In this document: one piece after another, positions 1 to 8,368 of the stretch
How positions within the stretch are numbered: the stretch's first letter is position 1
Layout of the letters: each line of letters starts with the position of its first letter
Source of the DNA: Thioclava sp. JE_KL1
Lineage (GTDB): Bacteria; Pseudomonadota; Alphaproteobacteria; Rhodobacterales; Rhodobacteraceae
Direction of reading: 5' to 3'
Length of the DNA: 64,000 nucleotides
Assembly (NCBI RefSeq): GCF_009296265.1
Contig: NZ_WBJS01000006.1
Location: 248,001 to 312,000 of the forward strand
Position numbers and translations under genes: made by a program
The notes under the pieces: model-generated
The model's input: the letters and a program-made list of their open reading frames with translations, nothing else
Told to the model about the DNA's origin: nothing
Database searches by the model: none

Positions 1-468
1 CATATCTTGCTCAAGCACGCTGCCATAGCGAATGCCCGCATCATAGCCCATGGCCACGATGTCGATCAAACCGCTCTCAACGACGATTTCCACCTCAACA
101 TTCGGGTGGCGTGCCCGATAGTGCGCGAGCAGCGATGGCAAGATGTCGGGCATCACCGCGCCCGGCACGTTTAGCTTCAGCCGACCTTGCACCTGCGCCC
201 CAAGCGTTGCCACCTCGTGACACGCAGCCTCCAACGCAGACAACAAAGGGCGCACGCGATCCACCAAGAGCTGCCCCGCATCGGTCAGGTGCAGGCTTCG
301 CGTCGTGCGACGCAAAACAGGTGTGCCAAGTTGCGCTTCAATCCGCGTGACGGTGGCGCTGACATTCGAGGGGGCGATCCCGAGCCTGCGAGACGCGGCA
401 CGAAAGCCCCCTTCGCGCAGCACCGTCAGCAAGACAGAGAGATCGTCGGGGGAAACACTGTTCTTCAC
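1..468 (-). CDS. LysR-family transcriptional regulator (partial, cut by window edge)
   Basis: The reverse strand reads from a GTG at 468 as an open frame of 156 codons that runs off the left end. The first 60 residues form the winged helix-turn-helix of LysR regulators (GGFRAASRRLGIAPSNVS, then TRIEAQLGTPVLRRTTRS). The beginning of the periplasmic-binding-protein-like effector domain follows (GRLKLNVPGAV...). It is divergent from the NmrA-like gene at 585, the usual arrangement for a LysR regulator and its target. No good ribosome site precedes GTG 468; an in-frame TTG at 477 is an alternative. The ligand is unknown. Confidence 0.85.
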   Translation of the reverse strand, partial: MKNSVSPDDLSVLLTVLREGGFRAASRRLGIAPSNVSATVTRIEAQLGTPVLRRTTRSLHLTDAGQLLVDRVRPLLSALEAACHEVATLGAQVQGRLKLNVPGAVMPDILPSLLAHYRARHPNVEVEIVVESGLIDIVAMGYDAGIRYGSVLEQDM

Positions 469-470
469 AC

Positions 471-525
471 AGAACAACCTATTCTCAATTAAGCGGATTA
501 TGCTCCTTCAAAAGAACAGTTATTC
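471..525. promoter_or_regulatory. Possible operator: two imperfect direct repeats
   Basis: The motif AGAACA followed after 2-3 bases by TATTC occurs at 471-484 and again at 513-525, about 42 bases apart (four helical turns). Both lie in the gap between the LysR gene and its divergent neighbour. LysR proteins often bind paired sites in such gaps. Assignment to this regulator is inference. Confidence 0.3.
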
Positions 526-584
526 CATTGAGCATCAACATCCACTGCGCCTTTGGCGCGCAATATTTGTCGGGAGACTGAAGA

Positions 585-1448
585 ATGCTGATCGTCACGG
601 GTGCATCGGGAAAATTGGGTGGTCTTGCGGTGGAGGCGCTCTTGCGCATCGTTCCTGTGGCACAAATCGGGGTCAGTGTCCGCGACCCGAAAAAGCTGGC
701 GTGGCTGGCCGCGCGCGGCGTGCGTGTGCGCCAAGGTGATTACGCAGATGCGGATAGCCTACGTTATGCATGGGAAGGGGCACGCCGGGTTTTGCTTGTG
801 TCATCGAATGCGCGAACCTATGGAGAAGATCCGCTCCAGCACCATGAAACAGCCATAAAGGTTGCAAAAGAGCTTGGCGTTGAACGGATATTTTACACCA
901 GCCAAACCGCCAGCAGCGCGCAATCCCAGTTCCTACCGGCACGCGACCACGCCGCAACCGAAGAGATTCTGGCAGCCTCTGGGCTGGCTTGGACCGCGCT
1001 GCGCCATGGCTTTTACGCAGAGAGTGCTGTGGGCATGAACGTGCATGGCTTTGCGAGCGGTCGTTTGGTAGGCCCTGCGGACGGCAAAGTGGCTTGGACG
1101 ACCCACGACGACCTGGCAGAAGTTGATGCGCGTCTCCTGGCCGGGCAGGAAATATTTGAAGGCGCAACACCACCTCTCACAGGCAGTGAAGCCCTTAATC
1201 TTGCTGACCTTGCGCAGATGGCGAGCACATTGACCGAAAAGAAGGTAACTCGCGAGACGATCAGTGAAGAGACACTGCTCCAGAACTTGGAGAACGTGGG
1301 CGTGCCTGCCCCCGTTAGAAGCGTCATTCAGGGCTATTATCGCGCCGCAAAAGCAGGGGAGTTTGCCGTCGTAGATCCGACGCTCGCACGCATTCTCGGC
1401 CGCGCGCCACGCCTGATGCGAGACGTCTTGGCCCGCGCATTGGCATAA
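585..1448 (+). CDS. NmrA-like NAD(P)-binding protein (quinone oxidoreductase 2-like)
   Basis: A 287-residue atypical short-chain dehydrogenase. The N-terminus carries the nucleotide-binding loop TGASGKLGG (residues 5-13), followed by the Rossmann pattern with RDP near residue 34 and the DYAD segment near 52. Length and layout match NmrA/QOR2 proteins, which either sense NAD(P) or reduce quinones. No catalytic YxxxK pair is evident, as expected for this subfamily. It is divergent from the LysR gene, so it is probably its target. Substrate is not deducible. Confidence 0.8.
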   Translation: MLIVTGASGKLGGLAVEALLRIVPVAQIGVSVRDPKKLAWLAARGVRVRQGDYADADSLRYAWEGARRVLLVSSNARTYGEDPLQHHETAIKVAKELGVERIFYTSQTASSAQSQFLPARDHAATEEILAASGLAWTALRHGFYAESAVGMNVHGFASGRLVGPADGKVAWTTHDDLAEVDARLLAGQEIFEGATPPLTGSEALNLADLAQMASTLTEKKVTRETISEETLLQNLENVGVPAPVRSVIQGYYRAAKAGEFAVVDPTLARILGRAPRLMRDVLARALA

Positions 1449-2080
1449 AATCGAACGGCGCTGTTGAGTGCGCACATGGGTGACCCGAGGCGGAACTCTT
1501 GCAGGTGCAGCTAACGGCAACTCCCCGCCCCTTCCGACCGGTGGCTCTCGCGGTCGCAGCAGAGATCGCGCACCCGCGGCGAACGCCCGGAAGGTCGGCA
1601 ATTGCGACCTTGGCGTGCCCGCTAATGCTGGAAGATGCCACAGATAGCCAGTTTGGGGAGGCTGCGTTGCGGCGACGCCCATCCTACTGGAAGGCAGTTC
1701 AGGCCCGGTCGCGTCGTTGCGACAGGAAGGTCGGAAGAGCTGACGGACTGCGCCGCGGCATGGCGGTTAACCGAGATGCGCAACGAGCGGAGGTCAACAA
1801 GGCGCTACTCGTCGACAGTAAACGCGAGGCATCGCAATCCAGACCGGTCTCTGATCGCGGGCAGCTCAGAGGAGCCTCCGTCGTCCCCAAACCGTGCGTT
1901 GCGCGTATTCGTGGACTAGTTCATCACTATGGTCTCCTGAGGTGGTCGCAGCATAAACGGCAACGATGCCGCGGCCCTTGAGGATAGGTGCCCTAAGGTG
2001 GCCATTCACCTGACTTCGCGCTAGATTGCCGACAGGTAGCGATGCAGGGCGTAAACGTTCAAGGTAAGGAGCGTGTCGAA
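1449..2080. other. Gene-free stretch with one near-perfect palindrome
   Basis: About 630 bases with no convincing protein: the frames that stay open here have rare-codon composition and no recognisable domain. The one clear structure is an inverted repeat at 1591-1611 (AAGGTCG and CGACCTT around CAATTG with one extra G). It could be a remnant of an older insertion at the edge of the accessory region. Confidence 0.4.
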
Positions 2081-2413
2081 GTGAAAAAAGTCGACTTGGA
2101 AGTCACCGGTTCTCGATTAGTGATTGATTTTGCGCGCACCGATTTAAACACCGAAACATTGTTGGAAAGAGCAGAAGAAGTTCTGCCACTCCTGATCGCT
2201 CTTATTTCGGCAGACGACACACTGTGCAGGTTGACAGATGAAGAGCTCGCAGAGCGAGATCGCGCTTGGCAAGCTATGGATCTGATGTGCCAAGCGGCAA
2301 CTCAAAGCGCTACGCGCCGCGCCGAACTCCTGGAAGCAATCGCTAGTGGAAGAGAGAGCATTGCGGCGCATGGTTTCCCTGAGTTTAGTGGCGAGAAATC
2401 CGTGGATGTTTAA
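2081..2413 (+). CDS. Hypothetical protein, 110 residues
   Basis: Starts at GTG 2081, chosen because TAAGGAG at 2065-2071 lies 9 bases upstream; an in-frame ATG at 2042 has a weaker site. The product is acidic and mostly helical, with no signal peptide or membrane segment and no motif I recognise. It overlaps the next gene, whose likely ATG is at 2406, so the two are probably translated together. Base composition is lower in GC than the surrounding chromosome, pointing to acquired DNA. Confidence 0.6.
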   Translation: MKKVDLEVTGSRLVIDFARTDLNTETLLERAEEVLPLLIALISADDTLCRLTDEELAERDRAWQAMDLMCQAATQSATRRAELLEAIASGRESIAAHGFPEFSGEKSVDV

Positions 2414-3200
2414 CCTACACGCTGGAATACCGGGCGTAGCTTCTGACCTATTGCATTCTGTTGATAAGTCGAGGATTCTCGAAGACCAAAGTTCGTCGGC
2501 AATCATTTCGCGCCCCATCTGGAAAAAACAATTCAGAGAGCTAATAAATACGAGGTGGCGTGAGGCCGCGTTGGATACCGAAGCTTGGAGCAACGTTGAA
2601 GAAATTCTTTCTGATTTTTCGAAGTTTAATACCGTTGCGATAAGTCAGGATGCATTGCTTGGCGTTGCAGAAGATTCTTTCCTGAAAGACAAAGTTCTTC
2701 CGCAAACTGAGGCTCGAGTTTCTCGGGTCGCGGAGATTTTTTCTGGTCACTCTGTGATGCTTCATTTTGCGATCACGAGTCAGCTTGACTACTTTTATGA
2801 GTTCGTTCGCTCCAAAAATAATATTGATGCTATCTCAGAGGCGCGGACAGTGCCCTCGTGGTCGAGTCTTATCGAACGAATAAAAGAAATTGCGCCGGAA
2901 TTTCAGATTATGGTTTGGGACTTTGAGCGCCCCAGGGAAATCGCTTTGTCCTTTATCGGAGAGTTGCTGCGGGTAGACGATTTCGATCTTATTCTGGATT
3001 TAAAGGAGCTGATTGCCTCCGCTTTTCCAGAGCGTCAAAGTCCTCTGGATAGCGAATCTTTGCCGGGTCTTTCATTTGAAACCATTGAGAGGCTCGACGT
3101 TCAATATGAACTCGATTTGCAGCGGCTTTCTAAAATGGAGGGAGTTACTCTCGTTCGTCCGCCAAGCCAGATGTCGCAAGTTCCTAGTTATTACCCTTAG
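2406..3200 (+). CDS. Hypothetical protein resembling sulfotransferase-associated proteins
   Basis: The open frame extends upstream to 2346, but ATG 2406 is preferred because it overlaps the previous stop by 8 bases and gives the N-terminus MFNLHAGIPG. About 264 residues, no membrane segment. The layout (SRPIWKKQF, then a strand-rich middle, then IMVWDFERPREIALSFIGELL) recalls a Rhodobacterales family of about 270 residues that I associate with sulfotransferase-like folds. The PAPS-binding loop seen in its convergent neighbour is absent. Low GC. Function not assigned. Confidence 0.6.
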   Translation: MFNLHAGIPGVASDLLHSVDKSRILEDQSSSAIISRPIWKKQFRELINTRWREAALDTEAWSNVEEILSDFSKFNTVAISQDALLGVAEDSFLKDKVLPQTEARVSRVAEIFSGHSVMLHFAITSQLDYFYEFVRSKNNIDAISEARTVPSWSSLIERIKEIAPEFQIMVWDFERPREIALSFIGELLRVDDFDLILDLKELIASAFPERQSPLDSESLPGLSFETIERLDVQYELDLQRLSKMEGVTLVRPPSQMSQVPSYYP

Positions 3201-3202
3201 CT

Positions 3203-4834
3203 TCACTCAAAGAACGACCAAGTGTCCTCAAAGCCATTAACGGATATGTCTTTCTCTTTCCGCGTTTTGTCCATTCTAGTAAATACGTTTCCTGAGCTCT
3301 TAACTCGAAGCAAAAACTCCATCATTACTAAGCCAGCGACATCATCGCTTCTAGCGAGGTCCAACAGGAGAGCGTTGGTATTTAGTAGAAGGTCTGTGCC
3401 ACCTACGCTATACCGATCGAGGCCGCGAAATTCGTTTGGTGTTTGCGGTGATGCTTCTGAGTATGTCGCGTTTTGCTCAGCGCCCTCGATCGCGCGCTCG
3501 CCTTCATAGATTTTAATCATGTTTGCATAAAAGTAGCCGCTTGCGCCAATCTGTCTCTGAGCTTCATTTGATCCATGATCTAAAAAGGTTTGGAGAGTGG
3601 ATATGAGCCAGCGCGTTGATAATTCATTAACTAGTTGGATTCCATGCTCGCGCCAAATTCGGTGAAAAATCACTGAAGCTTTTTGCGTGTATTGCGTATC
3701 GCGGCGCAAATAGCTGATAGCAAGAGCATTGATTTTGGCGAGCCTGGATTTTCCTCTGAGGTGATAGTCAAGAATTCGTGACTGATCTGCCATGTTCACA
3801 CGAGATTCCGAGGGAAGCTCGACTTCAGTTGGAAGGATATCAAATAGGTATTGAGATAGGTCGACATCCTGTGCTGGAAGAAGATCGACAACATCTTGTG
3901 GTGCAAACCTAGAAGCAGATCTCATCGAAAGTGCCGGAAACGCTACCGCAGCTAGCTCATTTGACTTGGCAGCAGGCGGCGACGATGTTTCATATAATGG
4001 ACGCGGCTTCCAATCAGCCAAAATGAGTTTCTTCGAGAACCAAGCTGTCGCCTTAAAGCTCGAGAGTTTATTGACTCGCTCCAACAGCTGAGATGCTTCT
4101 ATGGATGGTGCCGAATTTACTCTTTGAGGAGGGGTCGGCAAATGTATATTCGATGCTCCTGCAAGTTTGAGAATTTTGCTGACTCCGTCATCCACATCTT
4201 TGAAGTAATCTTCTACTACGAGCCGCTCGCCAAAAACGTTCCGCGGTTTCTCGAGTTTTTGCGCCCAGGAAAAGTTAGTCGAAAACCTCGCATGGAAATC
4301 TCGGAAGTCGTGAAAGTCCGTGCGATATTTTAAAGATTGGTGATAGCAACTTTTCAACCAATCTTCTTCGTTGCGCTCGAAGAAAATGAAGCATACATCG
4401 TGAGGCCGCAGGGCACGCATAATTATGCGTAAGTTCTTTGTGAGTTTTGAGTATACCTCTCGTCTCTTAGACCGGCCAGGGATGTCCCCACAAAAATCTT
4501 CTTGGCTTAATATAATCGTGTTGCAGGTTGAATTCGCTATTGTTTCAGAAATTTCTTCAAGCTTTCTTTCAGCGTCTTCGAATTTCTCCTTCGCAAGTAA
4601 GATGGCCGCTTCGTGGGTGTCTTCATCGTGCAGAAAAAGAAAGCCTTCTTGGAATAAACTATCCTTATTGCCAAGCAGGAACTTCTGAACAGATGTTGTT
4701 CCCGTCTTGTGCGGGCCGATATGTATTATTACTCTTTTTTTCACTTTAATACGCTCAACGTTCAGAAGTTCGACTTTCGCCCAAAGGCTTCCATCCTCAC
4801 GGAACCTTGGCAGCTTCAACGTAGTGAAACTCAC
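3203..4834 (-). CDS. Sulfotransferase-like protein, 543 residues
   Basis: Near residue 37 the protein has HIGPHKTGTTSVQ, the 5'-phosphosulfate-binding loop of PAPS-dependent sulfotransferases. About 120 residues later comes a second region with FFERNEEDW, consistent with the 3'-phosphate-binding part of the fold. Such enzymes transfer sulfate to glycans or small molecules. Residues from about 330 on form a separate helical extension with no recognised domain, so the protein is roughly twice a minimal sulfotransferase. The frame opens at GTG 4834, but GTG 4744 (VKKRVIIHIG) fits the fold better; neither has a good ribosome site. Convergent with the related gene at 2406. Low GC. Confidence 0.7.
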   Translation of the reverse strand: MSFTTLKLPRFREDGSLWAKVELLNVERIKVKKRVIIHIGPHKTGTTSVQKFLLGNKDSLFQEGFLFLHDEDTHEAAILLAKEKFEDAERKLEEISETIANSTCNTIILSQEDFCGDIPGRSKRREVYSKLTKNLRIIMRALRPHDVCFIFFERNEEDWLKSCYHQSLKYRTDFHDFRDFHARFSTNFSWAQKLEKPRNVFGERLVVEDYFKDVDDGVSKILKLAGASNIHLPTPPQRVNSAPSIEASQLLERVNKLSSFKATAWFSKKLILADWKPRPLYETSSPPAAKSNELAAVAFPALSMRSASRFAPQDVVDLLPAQDVDLSQYLFDILPTEVELPSESRVNMADQSRILDYHLRGKSRLAKINALAISYLRRDTQYTQKASVIFHRIWREHGIQLVNELSTRWLISTLQTFLDHGSNEAQRQIGASGYFYANMIKIYEGERAIEGAEQNATYSEASPQTPNEFRGLDRYSVGGTDLLLNTNALLLDLARSDDVAGLVMMEFLLRVKSSGNVFTRMDKTRKEKDISVNGFEDTWSFFE

Positions 4835-4951
4835 CCCACCAGTCTATCGCGTCTTGCCGATTTTATCGTGTTCGTAGGATTTATCAGGGACCGTGTCCCT
4901 CGCTTTCACGGGCAGACTTTCGCTCGCCCCTCGTTATGCGCCACTGAATAC

Positions 4952-6409
4952 CTATGTGTCTGCGCATTGTTGGGTGGATATAGCAGAAGTATACTTACGA
5001 GCACGTCTGCTCATGAACTTAAGCTCGTCGCCTCGGCACCGCGCGAAGTTGCTTCGCGGCCACGAAGAGGCGGGGACCGGGGGAGGCGCAGCTTGAAGCG
5101 ATTTCCGTAAAGAGCGCATACGCTCATCATGCTCACGAGGCTGATCTTCTAACGCGGCAAATCGTAGAGCGAGCTCACGTTCGATGCTTTCGCAAGACAG
5201 ATGGCCGTAGGTCCGGCTCACCGTGTCAGTGTTCGCGTGGCCGAGTTGACGCGCGACGATGGCAAGCGGCGCACCGGCTTGCACAAGCTGACTGGCATAG
5301 GTGTGCCTCAACCCGTGGAACACGAATTCATGCGGCAGCCCGGCCTTCTCGACAGCTGCTTTGAAGAGATGCTTATGGCGTGTTTTCCAGATCTGGCCTG
5401 CGCCAGTGCGAAAGACGATATCATCGTCTGCTTTCCCTGCGCATTTGGCCAAGAAAAATCGCATCCCTTCCTCGGGCAGATACACATAGCGTGGTCGCCA
5501 GCCTTTGGGGGAGGAGACGTAAATGCCAAAGATGTCTTTCCCGACATCGCACACGCGAAGCGCTGAAAGCTCGGACACGCGACAGCCCGTGTAAAGCGCT
5601 GCGCGCACCAAGTCCGCGAGATCGGGGCGGCATGCGGCTATAAGCTCACGACACTGCGCGCGTGTGAGGAAGATCTGACGAGGAACTTCCAAATTCGGAA
5701 CGCGGTGGATACAGCGCCAAGACCGCTCAGAGGCGGTGTGGCCGTTTTCCCATGCCATCTGCGTGGCAATTCGCAAGATCCCCAGCAGCGTGTTCAACGT
5801 CCCCTTCCTGCGCCGCAATGCATTGGGGTCGAGGCTTTCAATCTTTACCTTTGTCCCGAGCGCCTGGTTCCCCCGCTTGGGTGGCGTCTCAAGGATGGCA
5901 CGACAGAAATTGGTGATTGTGTTGCCGGTCAGCTCATCGAGCTGAACTGATCCGAGGCGCGGCAGGATATGAAAGTTGATCAATGCGACCAGAGTCTCGA
6001 AGGTGGTTTTGGTCGCAGCGATCCGTTTCCACTCCACGTAGTCGATCAGGGCGTCGCCAACGGTGAAGCCAGTTTCGCTCTTCGAATATCGCAGATGCTG
6101 TGTGGTTCCCACCGGATAGCTCGCAGAGGCGTTGCCCTGCAATTCCTGCTCGGCAAACCAAGCGCGCGCGAGCGCAATCGCCGCTTCGTAGGATAGGCCC
6201 TGTGAGTTTTCCGACTCTGCGGGTCCGAGCCGCCGCTGCCTATAGCGGCCATCCTTCTTGCGGATCCGAGCGACCCAATGAAGGGGCTTAGCTGGTTTTT
6301 TCTCTAGGCCAATGTGGCGGCAATATTCGAGAATGTTCCAATAAGGATGCGCTCTTTCAGGAAGAGCTTTGATCGTCTTTTGGGTGTCGAGCTTCGGCGC
6401 GTGATCCAT
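4952..6409 (-). CDS. Tyrosine recombinase / phage-type integrase
   Basis: Site-specific recombinase of 485 residues from ATG 6409, chosen because AGGAGG lies 9 bases upstream; an upstream TTG at 6430 would place that site inside the gene. Catalytic residues are visible: Arg277 in TGCRVSELS, His365 and Arg368 in HGLRHTYAS, His391 in LGHANTD, and Tyr401 in RTYGHLS. An N-terminal SAM-like core-binding domain covers about residues 120-230. An unusual tail of about 80 residues follows the nucleophile. It probably moved the surrounding island. No tRNA or clear attachment site was found beside it. Confidence 0.93.
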   Translation of the reverse strand: MDHAPKLDTQKTIKALPERAHPYWNILEYCRHIGLEKKPAKPLHWVARIRKKDGRYRQRRLGPAESENSQGLSYEAAIALARAWFAEQELQGNASASYPVGTTQHLRYSKSETGFTVGDALIDYVEWKRIAATKTTFETLVALINFHILPRLGSVQLDELTGNTITNFCRAILETPPKRGNQALGTKVKIESLDPNALRRRKGTLNTLLGILRIATQMAWENGHTASERSWRCIHRVPNLEVPRQIFLTRAQCRELIAACRPDLADLVRAALYTGCRVSELSALRVCDVGKDIFGIYVSSPKGWRPRYVYLPEEGMRFFLAKCAGKADDDIVFRTGAGQIWKTRHKHLFKAAVEKAGLPHEFVFHGLRHTYASQLVQAGAPLAIVARQLGHANTDTVSRTYGHLSCESIERELALRFAALEDQPREHDERMRSLRKSLQAAPPPVPASSWPRSNFARCRGDELKFMSRRARKYTSAISTQQCADT

Positions 6410-6530
6410 CGGATGCTTCCTCCTGGCCAAGATTGAGGAAGTATCTTCGTGCCCTGTCCGTTAAGCCATATCGCTCGACATAGTCGAGCAGAACGGCTTC
6501 CGCTGTGTCGGCTTGAACCGGATCTTTCAT
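6357..6530 (-). CDS. Small protein upstream of and overlapping the integrase gene
   Basis: A 57-codon gene beginning at ATG 6530 with AGGAG 7 bases upstream. It overlaps the first 53 bases of the integrase gene in another frame. The sequence (AVLLDYVERYGLTDRARRYF) is amphipathic and helical. Position and overlap suggest a protein co-made with the integrase, by analogy with small accessory or directionality factors, but there is no motif proving this. Confidence 0.5.
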   Translation of the reverse strand: MKDPVQADTAEAVLLDYVERYGLTDRARRYFLNLGQEEASDGSRAEARHPKDDQSSS

Positions 6531-6714
6531 CGCATTCTCCTATCAACTGGACGAGTGGGCACGCTAACACGTTGAAACTAAACGGTCCGTTAACACAACG
6601 AAGACACTGGTGCAGCTACTCGACGAATACTGGTTTTCCAAATAATTGAATGGGTTTCTTGCGATTTTTCACTCCACGATTGTAGTAGGCTACGTCGGCT
6701 GTGAGAGGGCGGGG

Positions 6715-6951
6715 CTAGCCGATGACGAAGCAGGGCTTGCCGGCTGCCTGCCAACGGTCGCGCGCCGCGACGGTCCAGCCAGCCTTGCCCCCGTCGGTGT
6801 GGAAGAGCATCAGGTCGGCACGCGCCATGATCAGGTTCTGCACCTCCCTTACGGTCCGAAAATAGAGCGGACGATCATGGATCATCTCGGTATCGTGTGA
6901 ACAGGCATGCAATTTTGACCCTGTAGCGGTCTCGGCGCCACTCCTCCCCAT
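6715..6951 (-). pseudogene. Probable gene remnant
   Basis: A 78-codon frame whose last 55 residues look like part of a larger alpha/beta protein (DLMLFHTDGGKAGWTVAARD, then QAAGKPCFVIG), vaguely like the C-terminal half of DUF2493/SLOG-type nucleotide-binding domains. The first 25 residues do not fit, and no matching N-terminal half was found upstream in any frame. It is probably a fragment left by rearrangement next to the integrase. A short intact gene starting at an internal ATG is possible. Confidence 0.35.
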
Positions 6952-7104
6952 TCTGTCATCTACTCATACCTGTCCTAGGCTTGGTCTTGTTAGACATTCC
7001 GAGTTGCATACTGTGTCGAGAGAGCGCTGCATGAGGTGGTGGCCGGTTCTGCCAAAGTCTCGGCTTTTCTATGTCCGCAAGATTTTTCCAGAAGGGGTTG
7101 GGGT

Positions 7105-7797
7105 ATGAAGAGATTGAGCTTGTTCGCGGGAGTGTTTTCCTTGCTATTCGGAGGTCCTGCAATCGCACAGAACCTGGTCGCAGCAATCTGTATTCCCGAA
7201 ACAGGAGAGCCGTTCTTCCTGACGATAAGGGGGCAAAAGGAAAAAGAGGCATGGTTCATCGGCACCACTGCTGTCGATGCGGTGAACGCTGCAGATGCCG
7301 TAAGGCTCGCCAACCTAGAGGATAATACTCTCCTCTTCTTCGGGGGGGCTGCCAACACGTTCCATGGCGTCCTCAATGGCAACTCGACATCTGGAAGATG
7401 CGTCGAGGTGAGTGAGGAGTTTTTGGATGCCCTTAAGGCGCAAAGCCCTGCTTTGGCAGAAGAGAACACGCGTCTTAGCGAAGAGAGCTCGCGCCTTGGC
7501 TCAGCTCTTCAAAAGGCAGTTTTCGAAAAGAGTGAGGCAGAAGCTGGGCTCAATCAATGCTTGGAAGGCTCTGCGAATGCACGTCTGCAGGAGTTGAACG
7601 CCGTTCTCACCATAGTCCAAAACCAACGCGACGCAGCAGTTAAGGAGCGAGACACGATGGAGGCTTTCATTGGAGCTCTGCGGAGGTCTTCTCTCGCTGA
7701 CGGCACCTTCTCCACGACCGGAAGGGCATGGATCATTCAAAACTACGCCTCACTAACGAAAGAACTTGGCCGACCTGTCCATTGGCAGGACAGATGA
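7105..7797 (+). CDS. Exported coiled-coil protein, unknown function
   Basis: ATG 7105 is chosen because it places a normal signal peptide first: MKRLSLF, a hydrophobic core, and a cleavage site after PAIA-Q. About 230 residues. After a globular first half there is a coiled coil at about residues 115-200, rich in Glu, Leu and Ser (AEENTRLSEESSRLGSALQ). Two Cys are present in the mature first half and one in the coiled part. No family recognised; periplasmic location is inferred from the signal. Confidence 0.6.
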   Translation: MKRLSLFAGVFSLLFGGPAIAQNLVAAICIPETGEPFFLTIRGQKEKEAWFIGTTAVDAVNAADAVRLANLEDNTLLFFGGAANTFHGVLNGNSTSGRCVEVSEEFLDALKAQSPALAEENTRLSEESSRLGSALQKAVFEKSEAEAGLNQCLEGSANARLQELNAVLTIVQNQRDAAVKERDTMEAFIGALRRSSLADGTFSTTGRAWIIQNYASLTKELGRPVHWQDR

Positions 7798-7836
7798 TCG
7801 AGCACTAAACGACCAGTTTTTTAAAGGAAAACAGTT

Positions 7837-7929
7837 ATGTGGAACAATATCGGGCTACCGGGCCTCATTGTAATTGCTTTGGTGCTTTGGGGGCTATGGA
7901 AGATCTTTAATCGCGGAAAAAAGAAGTAG
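7837..7929 (+). CDS. Very small single-span membrane protein (30 residues)
   Basis: ATG 7837 follows AAAGGA by 8 bases. The product has a Gly/Pro-rich start, one hydrophobic segment (LIVIALVLWGLWKIF) and a basic end (NRGKKK), so the positive end should stay in the cytoplasm. The layout resembles the first part of TatA-like proteins but lacks their amphipathic helix. Its stop codon directly abuts that of the opposite-strand gene at 7930. Confidence 0.5.
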   Translation: MWNNIGLPGLIVIALVLWGLWKIFNRGKKK

Positions 7930-8151
7930 TTACGCCCGCTCAAGGCGCTTTTCGCCGAGGAGCCAGAGAAGCAACATTGCCACGATTGGGTTTGTTATCA
8001 GACCAAATAGGACCCAGCCAACTGCATTGCGACCACGCACCTTAGCCATGCCTGCGGGCACCTGGATGCAGAACCAGATCAAGAACCAGAGGCCGAGGAG
8101 CACGGCGGCTGAGACGGCAAGAATTTGCAGGATCTCCACGAGCGACACCAC
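7930..8151 (-). CDS. Small two-span membrane protein
   Basis: 73 residues with two hydrophobic segments (about residues 10-34 and 45-67). They are joined by a basic stretch ending in RGRNAVGWVLFGL, a pattern seen in many short membrane proteins of unknown role, often with a zinc ribbon that is missing here. Convergent with the 30-residue gene, with no spacer between the stops. Confidence 0.55.
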   Translation of the reverse strand: MVSLVEILQILAVSAAVLLGLWFLIWFCIQVPAGMAKVRGRNAVGWVLFGLITNPIVAMLLLWLLGEKRLERA

Positions 8152-8368
8152 ATTTCGCTAACACACAGAACCCTCCCCGTGGAAAGAGTTTCACAGTGGA
8201 CGATAATGGGGTGAGCTTTTCCGTGCTAGCCACAAATGATGATCTTCGAGCACTAGCTAGGGCCCCGTAAGGACCGGCATGCACGTAACTACTTTAGGGG
8301 ATAGCGCTCTGACGCAACTAGAGAAAAGTGACAGGGGCGGTGTTTAGAGGAGCTGGCGTCCGCAGAGA

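Noticed and set aside
4952-6409. Integration next to a tRNA gene
   Set aside because: No tRNA cloverleaf or duplicated tRNA 3' end was found on either side of the recombinase gene.
8152-8368. Left end of the transposon with TnsB-binding repeats
   Set aside because: A GTGACAG-like site here and a GCGACAG-like site near 14785 are too short and too few to call element ends.
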